Source of the DNA: Lactobacillus huangpiensis
GTDB lineage: Bacteria; Bacillota; Bacilli; Lactobacillales; Lactobacillaceae
Direction: 5' to 3'
Length of the DNA: 64,000 bases
Assembly (NCBI RefSeq): GCF_019972815.1
Contig: NZ_BPPA01000009.1
Span: 36,202 to 100,201 of the forward strand
In this document: positions 7,801 through 17,118 of the stretch, in pieces
How the letters are laid out: each line of letters opens with the position of its first letter
How positions within the stretch are numbered: the first letter of the stretch is position 1
Program-made: the position numbers and the translations under genes
Notes under the pieces: model-generated
Databases searched by the model: none
What the model saw: the letters and a program-made list of their open reading frames with translations, nothing else
What the model was told of the DNA's origin: nothing

Positions 7801-8796
7801 TTATTCAGCAACTTCTAGCTTATCACGCCAAGATTTAGCTCCCTTCAGAGCCTCATTCAAGTTTTCAATATTTTCTTTGCCGTGAGTAGCTAACCATTTT
7901 CTACCGGCTGTTTCACTTTCAGCAGCAAATGGCTTGATAGCCGGTTTCCAGGTAGCACGACCACAGAGAACACCGTTAAAGTCAGCCCCTGCTTCTTCAG
8001 CCATTTTAATTTCAGCAATAAATTCTTCACTGGTTACACCAGCAGATAAGAAAATATAAGGCAAATCAGTTATCTCAGACTGCTTTTTAAGCAGATCCTT
8101 AGCTTCTTCTTGAGTGTAAACAACGTTGTTGTCACCATTAAAACCTTCAACAAATTTAATGTTAAACGGAATTTCAACTTTAAGTACAGTTACATCATAT
8201 TCAGGCTTTGAAAATTCTTTCATTGTCTTCAAAACCTTATCAGCTTTAACTTTCGCAAATTCTTCACTCTTAGCGTCAGCGATATTTGCGTCATAAGTCA
8301 AAACTTCCAAAAAGAATGGTAATTCATTAGCTTTAGCTTCTGCACCAACTCTTTCAACGAAAGCTTGCTTTTTATCATTAATTTCTTGACCTTCATCAGG
8401 ATCATAGTAAACCAAAAACTTAATGGCATCTCCGCCTTCATTTTTAATTCTTAATCCAGACTGATTAGCAATTAAGTCAGGCATTCTGCCAGGTTCAGTT
8501 GTATCATACCCGGTTTTTTCATAAGAAAGTAATAATCCGCAATTTTTATCTCTCACTTTTGTTGCTGGCAAACCATATTCTGGGTCAGTCAAAATCGATG
8601 AAGCATAAGGAGTCAACTCACTGGAAACTGCTTTTTTAAAATCAACAATAGTTGTTTCATCAGCAGGTTTATTAGCGGCCTCTGCTAACATCTTTTTCAA
8701 AGAGCCACGTTGATCGATTGCCAAAGCACTGATTATACCATCAGTTGTTGACAAGTTTGCCATATGTTTGGCAACTGCTGCAGAAATTGTTTTCAT
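7801..8796 (-). CDS. lacD: Tagatose 1,6-bisphosphate aldolase, class I
   Basis: This 331-residue enzyme splits tagatose-1,6-bisphosphate into dihydroxyacetone phosphate and glyceraldehyde-3-phosphate. It has the LacD opening with GIISALAIDQRGSLKKML, the stretch RIKNEGGDAIKFLVYYDPDE with the lysine region of class I aldolases, VTVLKVEIPFN, and PYIFLSAGV near the C-terminus. Length fits the family (about 325-330). Start ATG has AAAGGAG eight bases upstream. It stands alone, between the RpiR terminator and the GH31 gene, with its own promoter. It is therefore separated from lacAB (22 kb away) and from the kinase gene. LacD of some streptococci also regulates; nothing here shows that. Confidence 0.95.
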   Translation of the reverse strand: MKTISAAVAKHMANLSTTDGIISALAIDQRGSLKKMLAEAANKPADETTIVDFKKAVSSELTPYASSILTDPEYGLPATKVRDKNCGLLLSYEKTGYDTTEPGRMPDLIANQSGLRIKNEGGDAIKFLVYYDPDEGQEINDKKQAFVERVGAEAKANELPFFLEVLTYDANIADAKSEEFAKVKADKVLKTMKEFSKPEYDVTVLKVEIPFNIKFVEGFNGDNNVVYTQEEAKDLLKKQSEITDLPYIFLSAGVTSEEFIAEIKMAEEAGADFNGVLCGRATWKPAIKPFAAESETAGRKWLATHGKENIENLNEALKGAKSWRDKLEVAE

Positions 8797-8837
8797 TATA
8801 TATCTCCTTTAACATTTTCTTTAATCGCACAACTATT

Positions 8838-8843
8838 ATTATA
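8838..8843 (-). promoter_or_regulatory. -10 box of lacD
   Basis: TATAAT on the minus strand lies 42 bases before the lacD start. A weak TTTAAA sits 17 bp further upstream. Confidence 0.5.
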
Positions 8844-8940
8844 TACTGATAAAGTTGCCTTTTAAAGAAAAGCAAGAATTTTAGTAAACTTTTTCACAAT
8901 TATAAATAATTCAGAAAACATTTACCTTGCTTTATGCAAA

Positions 8941-11793
8941 TTACTTCTGCTCAACTTTGTCAGTTTTTTTAGTTTTACAGTTAAATCTTGTTCCCCAAGG
9001 AGATGCCTTTAAGTCCTTAACTGCTCTTACCTCAAAAGTATGTTCAGATTCAGACTTCAGGCTGCTTAAAGTATAACTTGCTTTTTTAATATTAGTATAT
9101 AAGACATCGTCAATTTTGAGCTGATAACTATCGCAATCAGATACAGGTTGCCATGATACCGTGATGGAATCTGCAGTAGTTTTTTCATCATCTTGTGCTA
9201 AATTAGTCGGAGTTGTCAAAGAATCATCTTCTGCTAGCAAACTGTTAACCGGTTTTGTACTTATATCGATACCACCGATTTTAATAGTTATTTCGTTTTG
9301 ACTAGTATTAATTTGACTTATTTTTATTCTCAAAAATGTCTGATTTAAATCTGTACTAAATTCTTTTAGATAAGGGTTAACTAAGTAGTTTTGATCAAAG
9401 AAATAGCAATTTTCTTGATTTTGAAATTCAGCTATACTATTTACTTCAGTCAAATTAATTTCTTGATTTCCTACTAAAGCTTTGATCGCTTCCGGTGCCT
9501 TTTTAGTTCTGATATCAACTTCTGTTGCTTTTTCCGGATCAAAACCAGCATATGTACCTTTGGTTTTGTCAATTTTGATAGTCAGGTCTGAGTTCAGCAA
9601 ATGACTGCTTACTTTGGTTTGAGCATAATCGCCCTGCTGGTACTTAGCAGAAAAGCCATCATCTTCATAAACTGTAAAGCTACTGTTTTCACTTGGATAA
9701 ACTACAAATTGCCGCTGCTTTTTCAGATCAAGGTATTCCTTAGGTGTGTTAGTTGCTGGTGCTACAGGAACGATTGCTCCTGCTTTAACAAATACAGGCA
9801 ATTTCCATAATGGTGCATCAAAGTTATTAATTACTTGACCGCCACGATATTCTTGACCAGTAAAGTAATCAATCCAGATTTGCTTTTCATCAGGCAAGTA
9901 AATTTCGTTTCTGATATCATTTCCCACTTCATCACTGGCAGTATCTTGATAAATCGGAGCTACTAAGAAGTTCTCTCCCCACAAATATTGGTATCTGACC
10001 AAATTAGTATAAAATTGAGGTACATCAGGATATTCCAAGAACATTGCACGCACCATAGGTTTACTGGTAAAGGTTGCTTGCGCTGCGATGCTATAAATAT
10101 ATGGCATCATCATTGACTTTTGTTTGAGGTATGCACGGTTAAGTTTATTTGTAATACCACCAAATACAAATGGGTTTTTAGGATTCTTGCCCCAGCCATC
10201 CATATTTAATTGAATTGGGGTGAAAGCTTTCCACTGATAATCTCTAGTGTTAATAATTGGCTTTTGACCTCCAAAAATGCCGTCCATGTCTGACGCAACA
10301 TTAGGCTGCCCTGAAAGTCCTTCGCCGATATAAGTTGGTATTTGGAAGCGGATATATTCCCACTCACCACCTACTTCGTCTCCAGTCCAAACCGTACTGG
10401 TATTTTGAGTTCCTGCCCAGCCATCAACAGTAATAATAAATGGTCGCACTTGATCACCTTTGATTTTGGCAATCATCTTGGCAGTACTTTGAGTGGCATT
10501 TAAGCCGAACGAATAGCCGTGACCAACCCATGCCTCATCAGTCTTAAGTGCAGTGACACCAGCAACGAGTTCTTTTTCAAAATCACGATCATCTGGTTTA
10601 GGATTTTCAGGATCTACTGGGGCAAGATTTTGCTGGGTCCAAAGTCCTACTTGAACACCTTTGCTATTAGCATATTTAACAAACTCAGCTAAATTCTTAA
10701 GGTTGCCTGCTAATGTATCAGTTTGACCATATCCAGCTCCATAACCATCATTAGGCAGAAACCAGCCTAAAGGCATATCATTTTGCAAATATTGTTCTAG
10801 CATGGCTCTTGCACTAAATTGATAAGAAATACCACCGTGTTCGCCATTTAACGTTTCTCTGATTGACTTTGGTTTTAATTCTGCCGGTAAATCTTTTGGC
10901 TGATATTCACGATAATACTTGCCATCAGGATATTTGATAGCTCCTTTTTCATCAGATTTGACCTCAACCCAATAGTCACGGTTATATGCATTTAGATGAG
11001 CTTCATAAAAACCGAAAACTGGTGTTAGGGCAGGCCTGCCAGTCAGCTTATGATATGCATTAATCAATTCATATGCTGAGTCGGCAAAGAAATAAATAGC
11101 ATCAAAACGATTTTCTTCATGAACAGTCGTAATCTCGTCGTTCGAATTGCTATTAAAGTCATAATGTCCGGGCTTAAAAGTATTGCGAATTGCACCGTAA
11201 CCGGCAGTTGACCAGTAAAAAGGATTAGGTGAAGCTACACCTTGATCAACCCAGTTATTGGTATTAACAATTTCGATTTTTTCTCCTGCTAGTGTGAAAC
11301 GGCCGTTTTGGGTACCTCCACCAAAGTAATTACTATTATGATCAATTAAAGTTTGAACAGTTGCCGAATTTGTCAGTTCAATCGGCCGTGCCTCTTTTAA
11401 TATTAATCTACCTTTTTTTGTAACACTCATAGTAGCGGCATTTTTAACTAAATTGATTTCAACTGCACCTGTATCAATTTGCCAGCCTTTTTTGGTTACA
11501 TGGAGATTGGTAGCATTCATTCCTTTGGCGCTATATATATCTTTCAAGAAAATTTGAGCATGCAATCCTTTTTCTGATTGTTCTGGCTCTTGAAATTTCT
11601 GGCTTGGATCAATATATAACCTGAATGTTTTTGAATCAAGTATGTAGAGGCGACCAGTCAATCCATGTGCATAGTGGATCTCAAAATAACCAGATTGTCT
11701 AATTACTTCAGTGATGTGTTGCAATTTCAAATTTTCAGATTCTACATTTTTTTGTGTAACTCTTGCTTTATTAATTTTTCTCTCCTCCTTCAT
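8941..11793 (-). CDS. GH31 glycosidase without signal peptide, C-terminal Fn3 domain
   Basis: This 950-residue protein has a GH31 core at about residues 40-760 and an Fn3 domain at about 855-940. Nucleophile candidate D419 lies in ALKTDEAWVG and acid/base candidate D472 in WTGDEVGGEW. The core is closely paralogous to the secreted enzyme next door; both share NYFGGGTQNGRF and NTNNWVDQGVASPNPFYW. GH31 proteins with Fn3, CBM32 and dockerin parts in enterococci and bacteroides include alpha-N-acetylgalactosaminidases, so that activity is a reasonable guess, but alpha-glucosidase or another retaining alpha-glycosidase is not excluded. There is no signal peptide, so the enzyme should be cytosolic, which is odd for an Fn3-bearing protein. 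The AAGGAGGAGAG box lies inside the frame just after the ATG, leaving the true start in doubt. Confidence 0.85.
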   Translation of the reverse strand: MKEERKINKARVTQKNVESENLKLQHITEVIRQSGYFEIHYAHGLTGRLYILDSKTFRLYIDPSQKFQEPEQSEKGLHAQIFLKDIYSAKGMNATNLHVTKKGWQIDTGAVEINLVKNAATMSVTKKGRLILKEARPIELTNSATVQTLIDHNSNYFGGGTQNGRFTLAGEKIEIVNTNNWVDQGVASPNPFYWSTAGYGAIRNTFKPGHYDFNSNSNDEITTVHEENRFDAIYFFADSAYELINAYHKLTGRPALTPVFGFYEAHLNAYNRDYWVEVKSDEKGAIKYPDGKYYREYQPKDLPAELKPKSIRETLNGEHGGISYQFSARAMLEQYLQNDMPLGWFLPNDGYGAGYGQTDTLAGNLKNLAEFVKYANSKGVQVGLWTQQNLAPVDPENPKPDDRDFEKELVAGVTALKTDEAWVGHGYSFGLNATQSTAKMIAKIKGDQVRPFIITVDGWAGTQNTSTVWTGDEVGGEWEYIRFQIPTYIGEGLSGQPNVASDMDGIFGGQKPIINTRDYQWKAFTPIQLNMDGWGKNPKNPFVFGGITNKLNRAYLKQKSMMMPYIYSIAAQATFTSKPMVRAMFLEYPDVPQFYTNLVRYQYLWGENFLVAPIYQDTASDEVGNDIRNEIYLPDEKQIWIDYFTGQEYRGGQVINNFDAPLWKLPVFVKAGAIVPVAPATNTPKEYLDLKKQRQFVVYPSENSSFTVYEDDGFSAKYQQGDYAQTKVSSHLLNSDLTIKIDKTKGTYAGFDPEKATEVDIRTKKAPEAIKALVGNQEINLTEVNSIAEFQNQENCYFFDQNYLVNPYLKEFSTDLNQTFLRIKISQINTSQNEITIKIGGIDISTKPVNSLLAEDDSLTTPTNLAQDDEKTTADSITVSWQPVSDCDSYQLKIDDVLYTNIKKASYTLSSLKSESEHTFEVRAVKDLKASPWGTRFNCKTKKTDKVEQK

Positions 11794-11924
11794 ATTAGAA
11801 GAAAATTAATCTTTCTTAAAATGTTTGATAAAGCTGATTATAAGCTAAATTTGCGTAAGGATAAATAGATTTATGATAAGTTTTTGTCATAACATTTTTT
11901 CTCTTACTAGTTAGAAAAATAAAA

Positions 11925-11953
11925 CCCCATAATTAGTGATTCTAATTATGGGG
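11925..11953 (-). terminator. Terminator of the secreted GH31 gene
   Basis: Perfect 12-bp arms CCCCATAATTAG and CTAATTATGGGG surround a five-base loop. On the minus strand a TTTTATTTTT run follows. Confidence 0.85.
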
Positions 11954-12018
11954 AACATTTTAGTCGCTTAGGAACTTAAGTAATTTAAAAAATTGATAGA
12001 TTTAATTTAGTTTTTATA

Positions 12019-15000
12019 TTATATAGAGTAGAAATTAACTTTCTTTACATATTTGTTTTTACCTATTGTGTAGTACTTCTTAAATCCTATCTTTATTGCA
12101 CTACCATAAGTTTCTACTTTCTTACCCTTTTTCAAAACTTTATGTCCTACTCTCTTTCCCTTCCTATTGTATATGTATGAATTATGACGAAGTTTGCGAT
12201 CCAATCCATCAATATTGCCAGCTGCTATAAAGCGACTATTTCCTAAATCATAGTATTCTTTATTATTAATCACTTTTTTACCAAGGACCATTACCTTAGA
12301 GCCAGCTTTTAGAACACTATCATCTTTTCTTTGACTGTTTTCATCATAAATATATGCATTATGCATCAAGACTTTACTTGTCTTAAATTTATTATTGTCT
12401 GTGTTTTCTTTATCCTTGTCCTTATTTGGTTCTGTCTGATCCGATGTATTTGCTGTTGGAGAAGTGATATTGCTATTTGTGATATTACCTGTATTGCCAG
12501 AGTTACCTGTATCATTATGCTGATTCTCAGCTTTTTCTTTAACTTTAATGCTAATTGCTTCAGTATCTTCCGGCTCATATTCCAAAGACCCCTTGTTCAC
12601 CAGCATTTGATCTTTAAGACCAAAAGTAATAGTTTTCCCGTTCAATGGTTTTAACGCAGTAAACTTAATTGTGGCAACAGTTCCATAACCATTAAGCAGT
12701 GGTGCTTCTCCTCTATTACCATAAATTACAAATATATCCGTGCTATTATCTGAATGAGTCTTATTCTTAGAGAAACTTGTCATACTTCCTGTTAGGCTTC
12801 CATTTTGAATGCCTTCAAATTTTAATTCCTGCGAACTATATGGCAGTCTAGCAGACAGAGTATTGACATTTTTCAAATTACTTGCACTAATAGTTACAGT
12901 GACTGTATCACCTTCATTATAGCTGTTTTTATCTGTAGAAATAGTAAGCTTACCTGAAGGGGTAACTTTGGCACTTTCATCAATATTTGCTGGTGGATTT
13001 CCTAATTGAGTCAAAACATAATTGATATCAAACGCATCAATCATTCCGTTTTGATTAAGATCACCATTTTCAACATAGCCATCAAAATCATTATCTTTAC
13101 CACGCGTCTCTCCCGCATAATTGGACAAGGAAGTTACATCATTATCATCTATTACGCCATCATTATTAATATCTCCAGGAAGTACAGCTTTAGTACCATC
13201 TTTTTTGTAAAGCAAAAATTCTTGACCAGAGACAAATTTATTATATGTGCTGTTTTGTGGGATTATAAATTTTACCCAATAAGCCTTTGTACCAGGTGCA
13301 AATTTTATTTCCTTTTTATCTTTATCATAAGACCAGTTTGAACCACTTCCTGCTTCTTTCCAATGAATGCCATCAACGCTAGTTTGAATATTCATGGCCT
13401 TTATCATGCCGTTTTTACCACCATCATCTCTTGGTACATAAACAAAACGGTCAAGATCAGTAATTCCATCCAAATGAGTTGTAATAGTCATTGGTGTAGC
13501 ATCTTGTTCTGGACCCGATGTAAACCAATTGGTATGTGCTTGACTAGTTAGATCGCCGTCAAATAAATTTTCACCAGGTGTACCAGATTGCCAGATATTA
13601 GTACCTTTAATATTTGACTCTGTATTGACATAAGTAACTTTCACAGCATTTTTAAGTTCATCTTCATTTGACTTAAATGTTTGAATATCACTCCAAGGAG
13701 AAACAGCTGTTTCAGTTACAGTCTGTACTTGGAATGTATGCTGTGAATTTGGCTTTAGGTCAGTTAATATAAATTCCGGTTTCTTAATGTTAGTATACAA
13801 AACATTATCAACTTTTAAGTTATAACTTTGACTTCCGTCAACTGGAGTCCATGATATAGCAATAGTATTTTGTGTAGTCTTATCAGAATCTTGTTTAATA
13901 TCCGAAGGGACTTTTACTTCCGAGCTTTCATCAGGAATTTTATTTACAGGATTTGCATCTTCACTGATACCGTCAAGTGACACTACAATTCCATTTTGAG
14001 TAACATCAGTTTTATCAAGTTTAATACGTAAAAAGCTTTGTTTAAGACCTTCACCCATATCTTTCAAATATGAATTTGTTAAATAAGAATTATCTAGGAA
14101 ATAAACATTAGTAGATTTCTGATAATCCTCTAGGTCACTTGCTTGCCGTAGTTTGACATCCTTTGAACCTATCTTAACAGTAATAGTAGTAGGGTTAGAC
14201 TTAGTTCTGATATCAAATTCTGTAGTCTTATTAGGATTCATACCTTGATAAGTACCCTTTGTAGGATCGACTGTAATTGTCAGCTTAGAGCCATCTAGCG
14301 CAGAATGAATCTGAGTTCGTGTGTATTTTTCATTTTTGTATTGTGCAGAAATTCCGTCATCATCATAAACAGTAAAATTACTATTTCCAGAAGGATAAAT
14401 TTCAAATTCACGTCTATTCTCTTTCAGATTTAGATAATCTTTTGGCGTATTCGTTGCTGGTGCAACTGGAATAATAGCTCCTGCCTTAACAAAAACAGGC
14501 AATTTCCAAATTGGAGCAGCAAAATCATTAAGAACTTGACCACCTTGATATTCTTTCCCAGTATAATAGTCAATCCATATTTGGTTTTTATCAGGTAAAT
14601 ATATTCCATTACGAACATCATTTCCTTTTTCATCACTTGCCGTGTTTTGATAAATCGGCGCAACCAGGAAATTATCACCCCAAAGATATTGATATTTTAC
14701 CAAATTAGTGTAGGCCTCAGGATAATCTGGGTAATCAAGAAACATTGCTCTAACCATTGGCTTGCCAGCAAAAGTTGAATCTGCAGCTATACTATAAATA
14801 TATGGCATTAACATTGATTTTTGTTTCAAGTAAGCTCTATTAATATTAGTAGTATTTTCATCAAATGCAAATGGATTTTTAGGATTATAACCCCAGCCAT
14901 CCATATTTAATTGAATCGGAGTAAATGCTTTCCATTCATATTCCCTAGCGTTAACAATTGGATTTTCACCACCAAAAATGCCATCCATATCTGATGCAGA

Positions 15001-16848
15001 GTTAGGTTGACCTGAAAGTCCTGATCCAATATACGTAGGTATTTGGAAACGAATATATTCCCATTCTCCTCCTGTTTCATCACCTGTCCAAACAGCTGCC
15101 GTATTTTGCGTACCAGCCCAACCGTCCACAGTAATAATAAATGGTCGTAAAAGATCACCCTTAATCTTGTTAATCATGCTTGCAGCAGTTTGAGTTGCAT
15201 TAAGGCCAAAGGAATAACCATAACCTACCCAAGCCACATCAGTTTTTAATGCAGTAACACCATTTTGAATTTCTTTTTCAAAGTCGCGGTCACTAGGCTT
15301 AGGATTTGCAGGATCAACAGGTGATAGATTTTGCTGAGTCCACAAACCTACTTGCAGCCCTTTCGAATTAGCATAATCAATAAATTCTGCTAAATTTGCT
15401 AGATTGCCCTCTAACGAGTCAGTTTGACCATAACCTGCGCCATAGCCGTCATTAGGTAAGAACCAACCAATGGGCATATCATGAGATAAATATTGATCAA
15501 TCATTGCCCGTGCACTGAATTGATAACTAGTTCCTCCATTTTCACCATTTAAAGTTTCGCGAATTGCTTTATCCTTCAAATCAGCCGGAAGATCAGCAGG
15601 CTGATATTCCTTATAGTATTTTCCATCTGGATATTTTATGGCACCAGAAGTTCCTTCGGGAACTTCAACCCAGTAATCACGGTTATATGCGTTTAGGTGC
15701 GCTTCGTAGAAACCATAGATTGGTGTCAAAGCAGGTAATCCAGTTAGCTCTTGGTAATCATGAATCAGGTCGTAAGAGGAGTCATCAAAGAAATAAATTG
15801 CATCAAATCTATTTTCATTATGAGTTGTTGCTATATTTCCATCTGACATGCTATCAAAGTCATAACTACCTGGTGCAAAAGTATTACGCACGACACCATA
15901 TCCCTTAGATGACCAGTAAAATGGATTAGGAGACGCTACACCTTGATCAACCCAGTTATTGGTATTTACAATTTGAATTTTGTCACCGGTCAGATTGAAC
16001 CTACCATTCTGAGTTCCTCCACCAAAATAATTACTACCTTTATCGTCTTTTAGTGTTTGTGTACTTGAATCATCAGTAATAGAAATTGGCTTATCCTCTT
16101 GTAAAATCACCCTATTTCCTTTACTTACGCTCATAGTTCCCGCTGTCTTATCAAAGTTAATATCAATTGTACCAGTTGACAACTTCCAACCATTTTCAGT
16201 TTCCTCATATTTTGTAGCTTCTAATCCACCCGTTCCATAAGCATCTTCTTGTAGCATTTTTGCATTTAAATCTTTTTGAGATTGTTCAGGATCGCCATAT
16301 TCTTTCTTGGGATCTATATAATAACGAAACATCTTTGGACTTAATACATATAGTCGTGCTACTTGTCCATTAGTATAAGTAACTTCAAAATATTTATCTT
16401 TCTTTTCAATGCTAGTAATGACATTTTGACCAGTTTCATCAGTACTTACTTTACTTTGTGTCTCTTCAGTTTGTTTGTTAGCATTATTGTTTTGAGAATT
16501 TTCTATTGTTTCACTATTAGTATCATTGTTTTGATCGTTTTCTATTGTTTCATTATTGTTAGCAATGATCTTTTTAGTTACTTTTTTAGTTTTTATAACG
16601 GAAACTGATTTCTTATTTTTTCTAGCCTTTTTTAAAATCTTCTTATTCTTCTTTACATGCTTTTTATTTTTTGTAGACTGATGAGTAACCACCTTGGCAC
16701 TAACAACTTGAGAAGGACAATACATAATCCCAATAGAAATCGATGTTAGTGCTATTGAAGCAACACCCACTCCAATTCGCTTAAAAGAATTATGTCTGTC
16801 CTTATTTCTTATTTTTGCTGTATTATTAAAATTATTTTGTTTCGACAT
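12019..16848 (-). CDS. Secreted multidomain GH31 glycosidase with Fn3, CBM32-like, dockerin, cohesin-like and SLAP domains
   Basis: This is a 1609-residue surface enzyme. In order: a signal peptide (residues about 20-52, cut near VSA); a Lys- and Asn-rich linker to 150; the GH31 core at about 155-960 with candidate nucleophile D537 (LKTDVAWVG) and acid/base D590 (WTGDETGGEW); Fn3 at about 976-1055; a CBM32/F5-8C-type domain at about 1070-1212 (NLFDGDLTSQAHTNWF); two dockerin-type calcium repeats at about 1223-1283 (GDINNDGVIDDNDV and GDLNQNGMIDAFDI); a cohesin-like beta domain at about 1298-1435; and two SLAP repeats at 1489-1609 (HNAYIYDENSQR, HNSYIYNRKGKR). SLAP domains hold proteins on Lactobacillus cell walls. 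Activity is probably alpha-N-acetylgalactosaminidase by architecture and context, but the sequence does not prove the sugar. AAGGGG precedes the ATG. Confidence 0.88.
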   Translation of the reverse strand: MSKQNNFNNTAKIRNKDRHNSFKRIGVGVASIALTSISIGIMYCPSQVVSAKVVTHQSTKNKKHVKKNKKILKKARKNKKSVSVIKTKKVTKKIIANNNETIENDQNNDTNSETIENSQNNNANKQTEETQSKVSTDETGQNVITSIEKKDKYFEVTYTNGQVARLYVLSPKMFRYYIDPKKEYGDPEQSQKDLNAKMLQEDAYGTGGLEATKYEETENGWKLSTGTIDINFDKTAGTMSVSKGNRVILQEDKPISITDDSSTQTLKDDKGSNYFGGGTQNGRFNLTGDKIQIVNTNNWVDQGVASPNPFYWSSKGYGVVRNTFAPGSYDFDSMSDGNIATTHNENRFDAIYFFDDSSYDLIHDYQELTGLPALTPIYGFYEAHLNAYNRDYWVEVPEGTSGAIKYPDGKYYKEYQPADLPADLKDKAIRETLNGENGGTSYQFSARAMIDQYLSHDMPIGWFLPNDGYGAGYGQTDSLEGNLANLAEFIDYANSKGLQVGLWTQQNLSPVDPANPKPSDRDFEKEIQNGVTALKTDVAWVGYGYSFGLNATQTAASMINKIKGDLLRPFIITVDGWAGTQNTAAVWTGDETGGEWEYIRFQIPTYIGSGLSGQPNSASDMDGIFGGENPIVNAREYEWKAFTPIQLNMDGWGYNPKNPFAFDENTTNINRAYLKQKSMLMPYIYSIAADSTFAGKPMVRAMFLDYPDYPEAYTNLVKYQYLWGDNFLVAPIYQNTASDEKGNDVRNGIYLPDKNQIWIDYYTGKEYQGGQVLNDFAAPIWKLPVFVKAGAIIPVAPATNTPKDYLNLKENRREFEIYPSGNSNFTVYDDDGISAQYKNEKYTRTQIHSALDGSKLTITVDPTKGTYQGMNPNKTTEFDIRTKSNPTTITVKIGSKDVKLRQASDLEDYQKSTNVYFLDNSYLTNSYLKDMGEGLKQSFLRIKLDKTDVTQNGIVVSLDGISEDANPVNKIPDESSEVKVPSDIKQDSDKTTQNTIAISWTPVDGSQSYNLKVDNVLYTNIKKPEFILTDLKPNSQHTFQVQTVTETAVSPWSDIQTFKSNEDELKNAVKVTYVNTESNIKGTNIWQSGTPGENLFDGDLTSQAHTNWFTSGPEQDATPMTITTHLDGITDLDRFVYVPRDDGGKNGMIKAMNIQTSVDGIHWKEAGSGSNWSYDKDKKEIKFAPGTKAYWVKFIIPQNSTYNKFVSGQEFLLYKKDGTKAVLPGDINNDGVIDDNDVTSLSNYAGETRGKDNDFDGYVENGDLNQNGMIDAFDINYVLTQLGNPPANIDESAKVTPSGKLTISTDKNSYNEGDTVTVTISASNLKNVNTLSARLPYSSQELKFEGIQNGSLTGSMTSFSKNKTHSDNSTDIFVIYGNRGEAPLLNGYGTVATIKFTALKPLNGKTITFGLKDQMLVNKGSLEYEPEDTEAISIKVKEKAENQHNDTGNSGNTGNITNSNITSPTANTSDQTEPNKDKDKENTDNNKFKTSKVLMHNAYIYDENSQRKDDSVLKAGSKVMVLGKKVINNKEYYDLGNSRFIAAGNIDGLDRKLRHNSYIYNRKGKRVGHKVLKKGKKVETYGSAIKIGFKKYYTIGKNKYVKKVNFYSI

Positions 16849-16884
16849 TATTTTTCCCCTTTTGTTAATTATTATTTGTTATCT

Positions 16885-16898
16885 AGAAAGCGTTTTAC
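16885..16898. promoter_or_regulatory. Candidate cre site upstream of the secreted GH31 gene
   Basis: AGAAAGCGTTTTAC resembles a CcpA site and lies 37 bases before the GH31 start. The 270-bp gap also holds the promoter of the divergent gene at 17119, with a GATAAAATT-type -10 near 17073. It has no other visible structure. Confidence 0.4.
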
Positions 16899-17118
16899 AA
16901 ATATATTATATTATCTTTAGTTCTATAAATAAACAGCTATTTTTAATATCTTGTCCACCCATGCTTTAATTTTATTTATATATTATTTGTTATTTTTTAA
17001 GAAAAATTAACAATTTAAACTATTGAAGTATAGTTTTCTTATCTGAATTTTAAAGGAAATTTATTTATCTCTGTGATAAAATTATTCTTAGTTATTAGTT
17101 TTATATAGGTACACAAAT

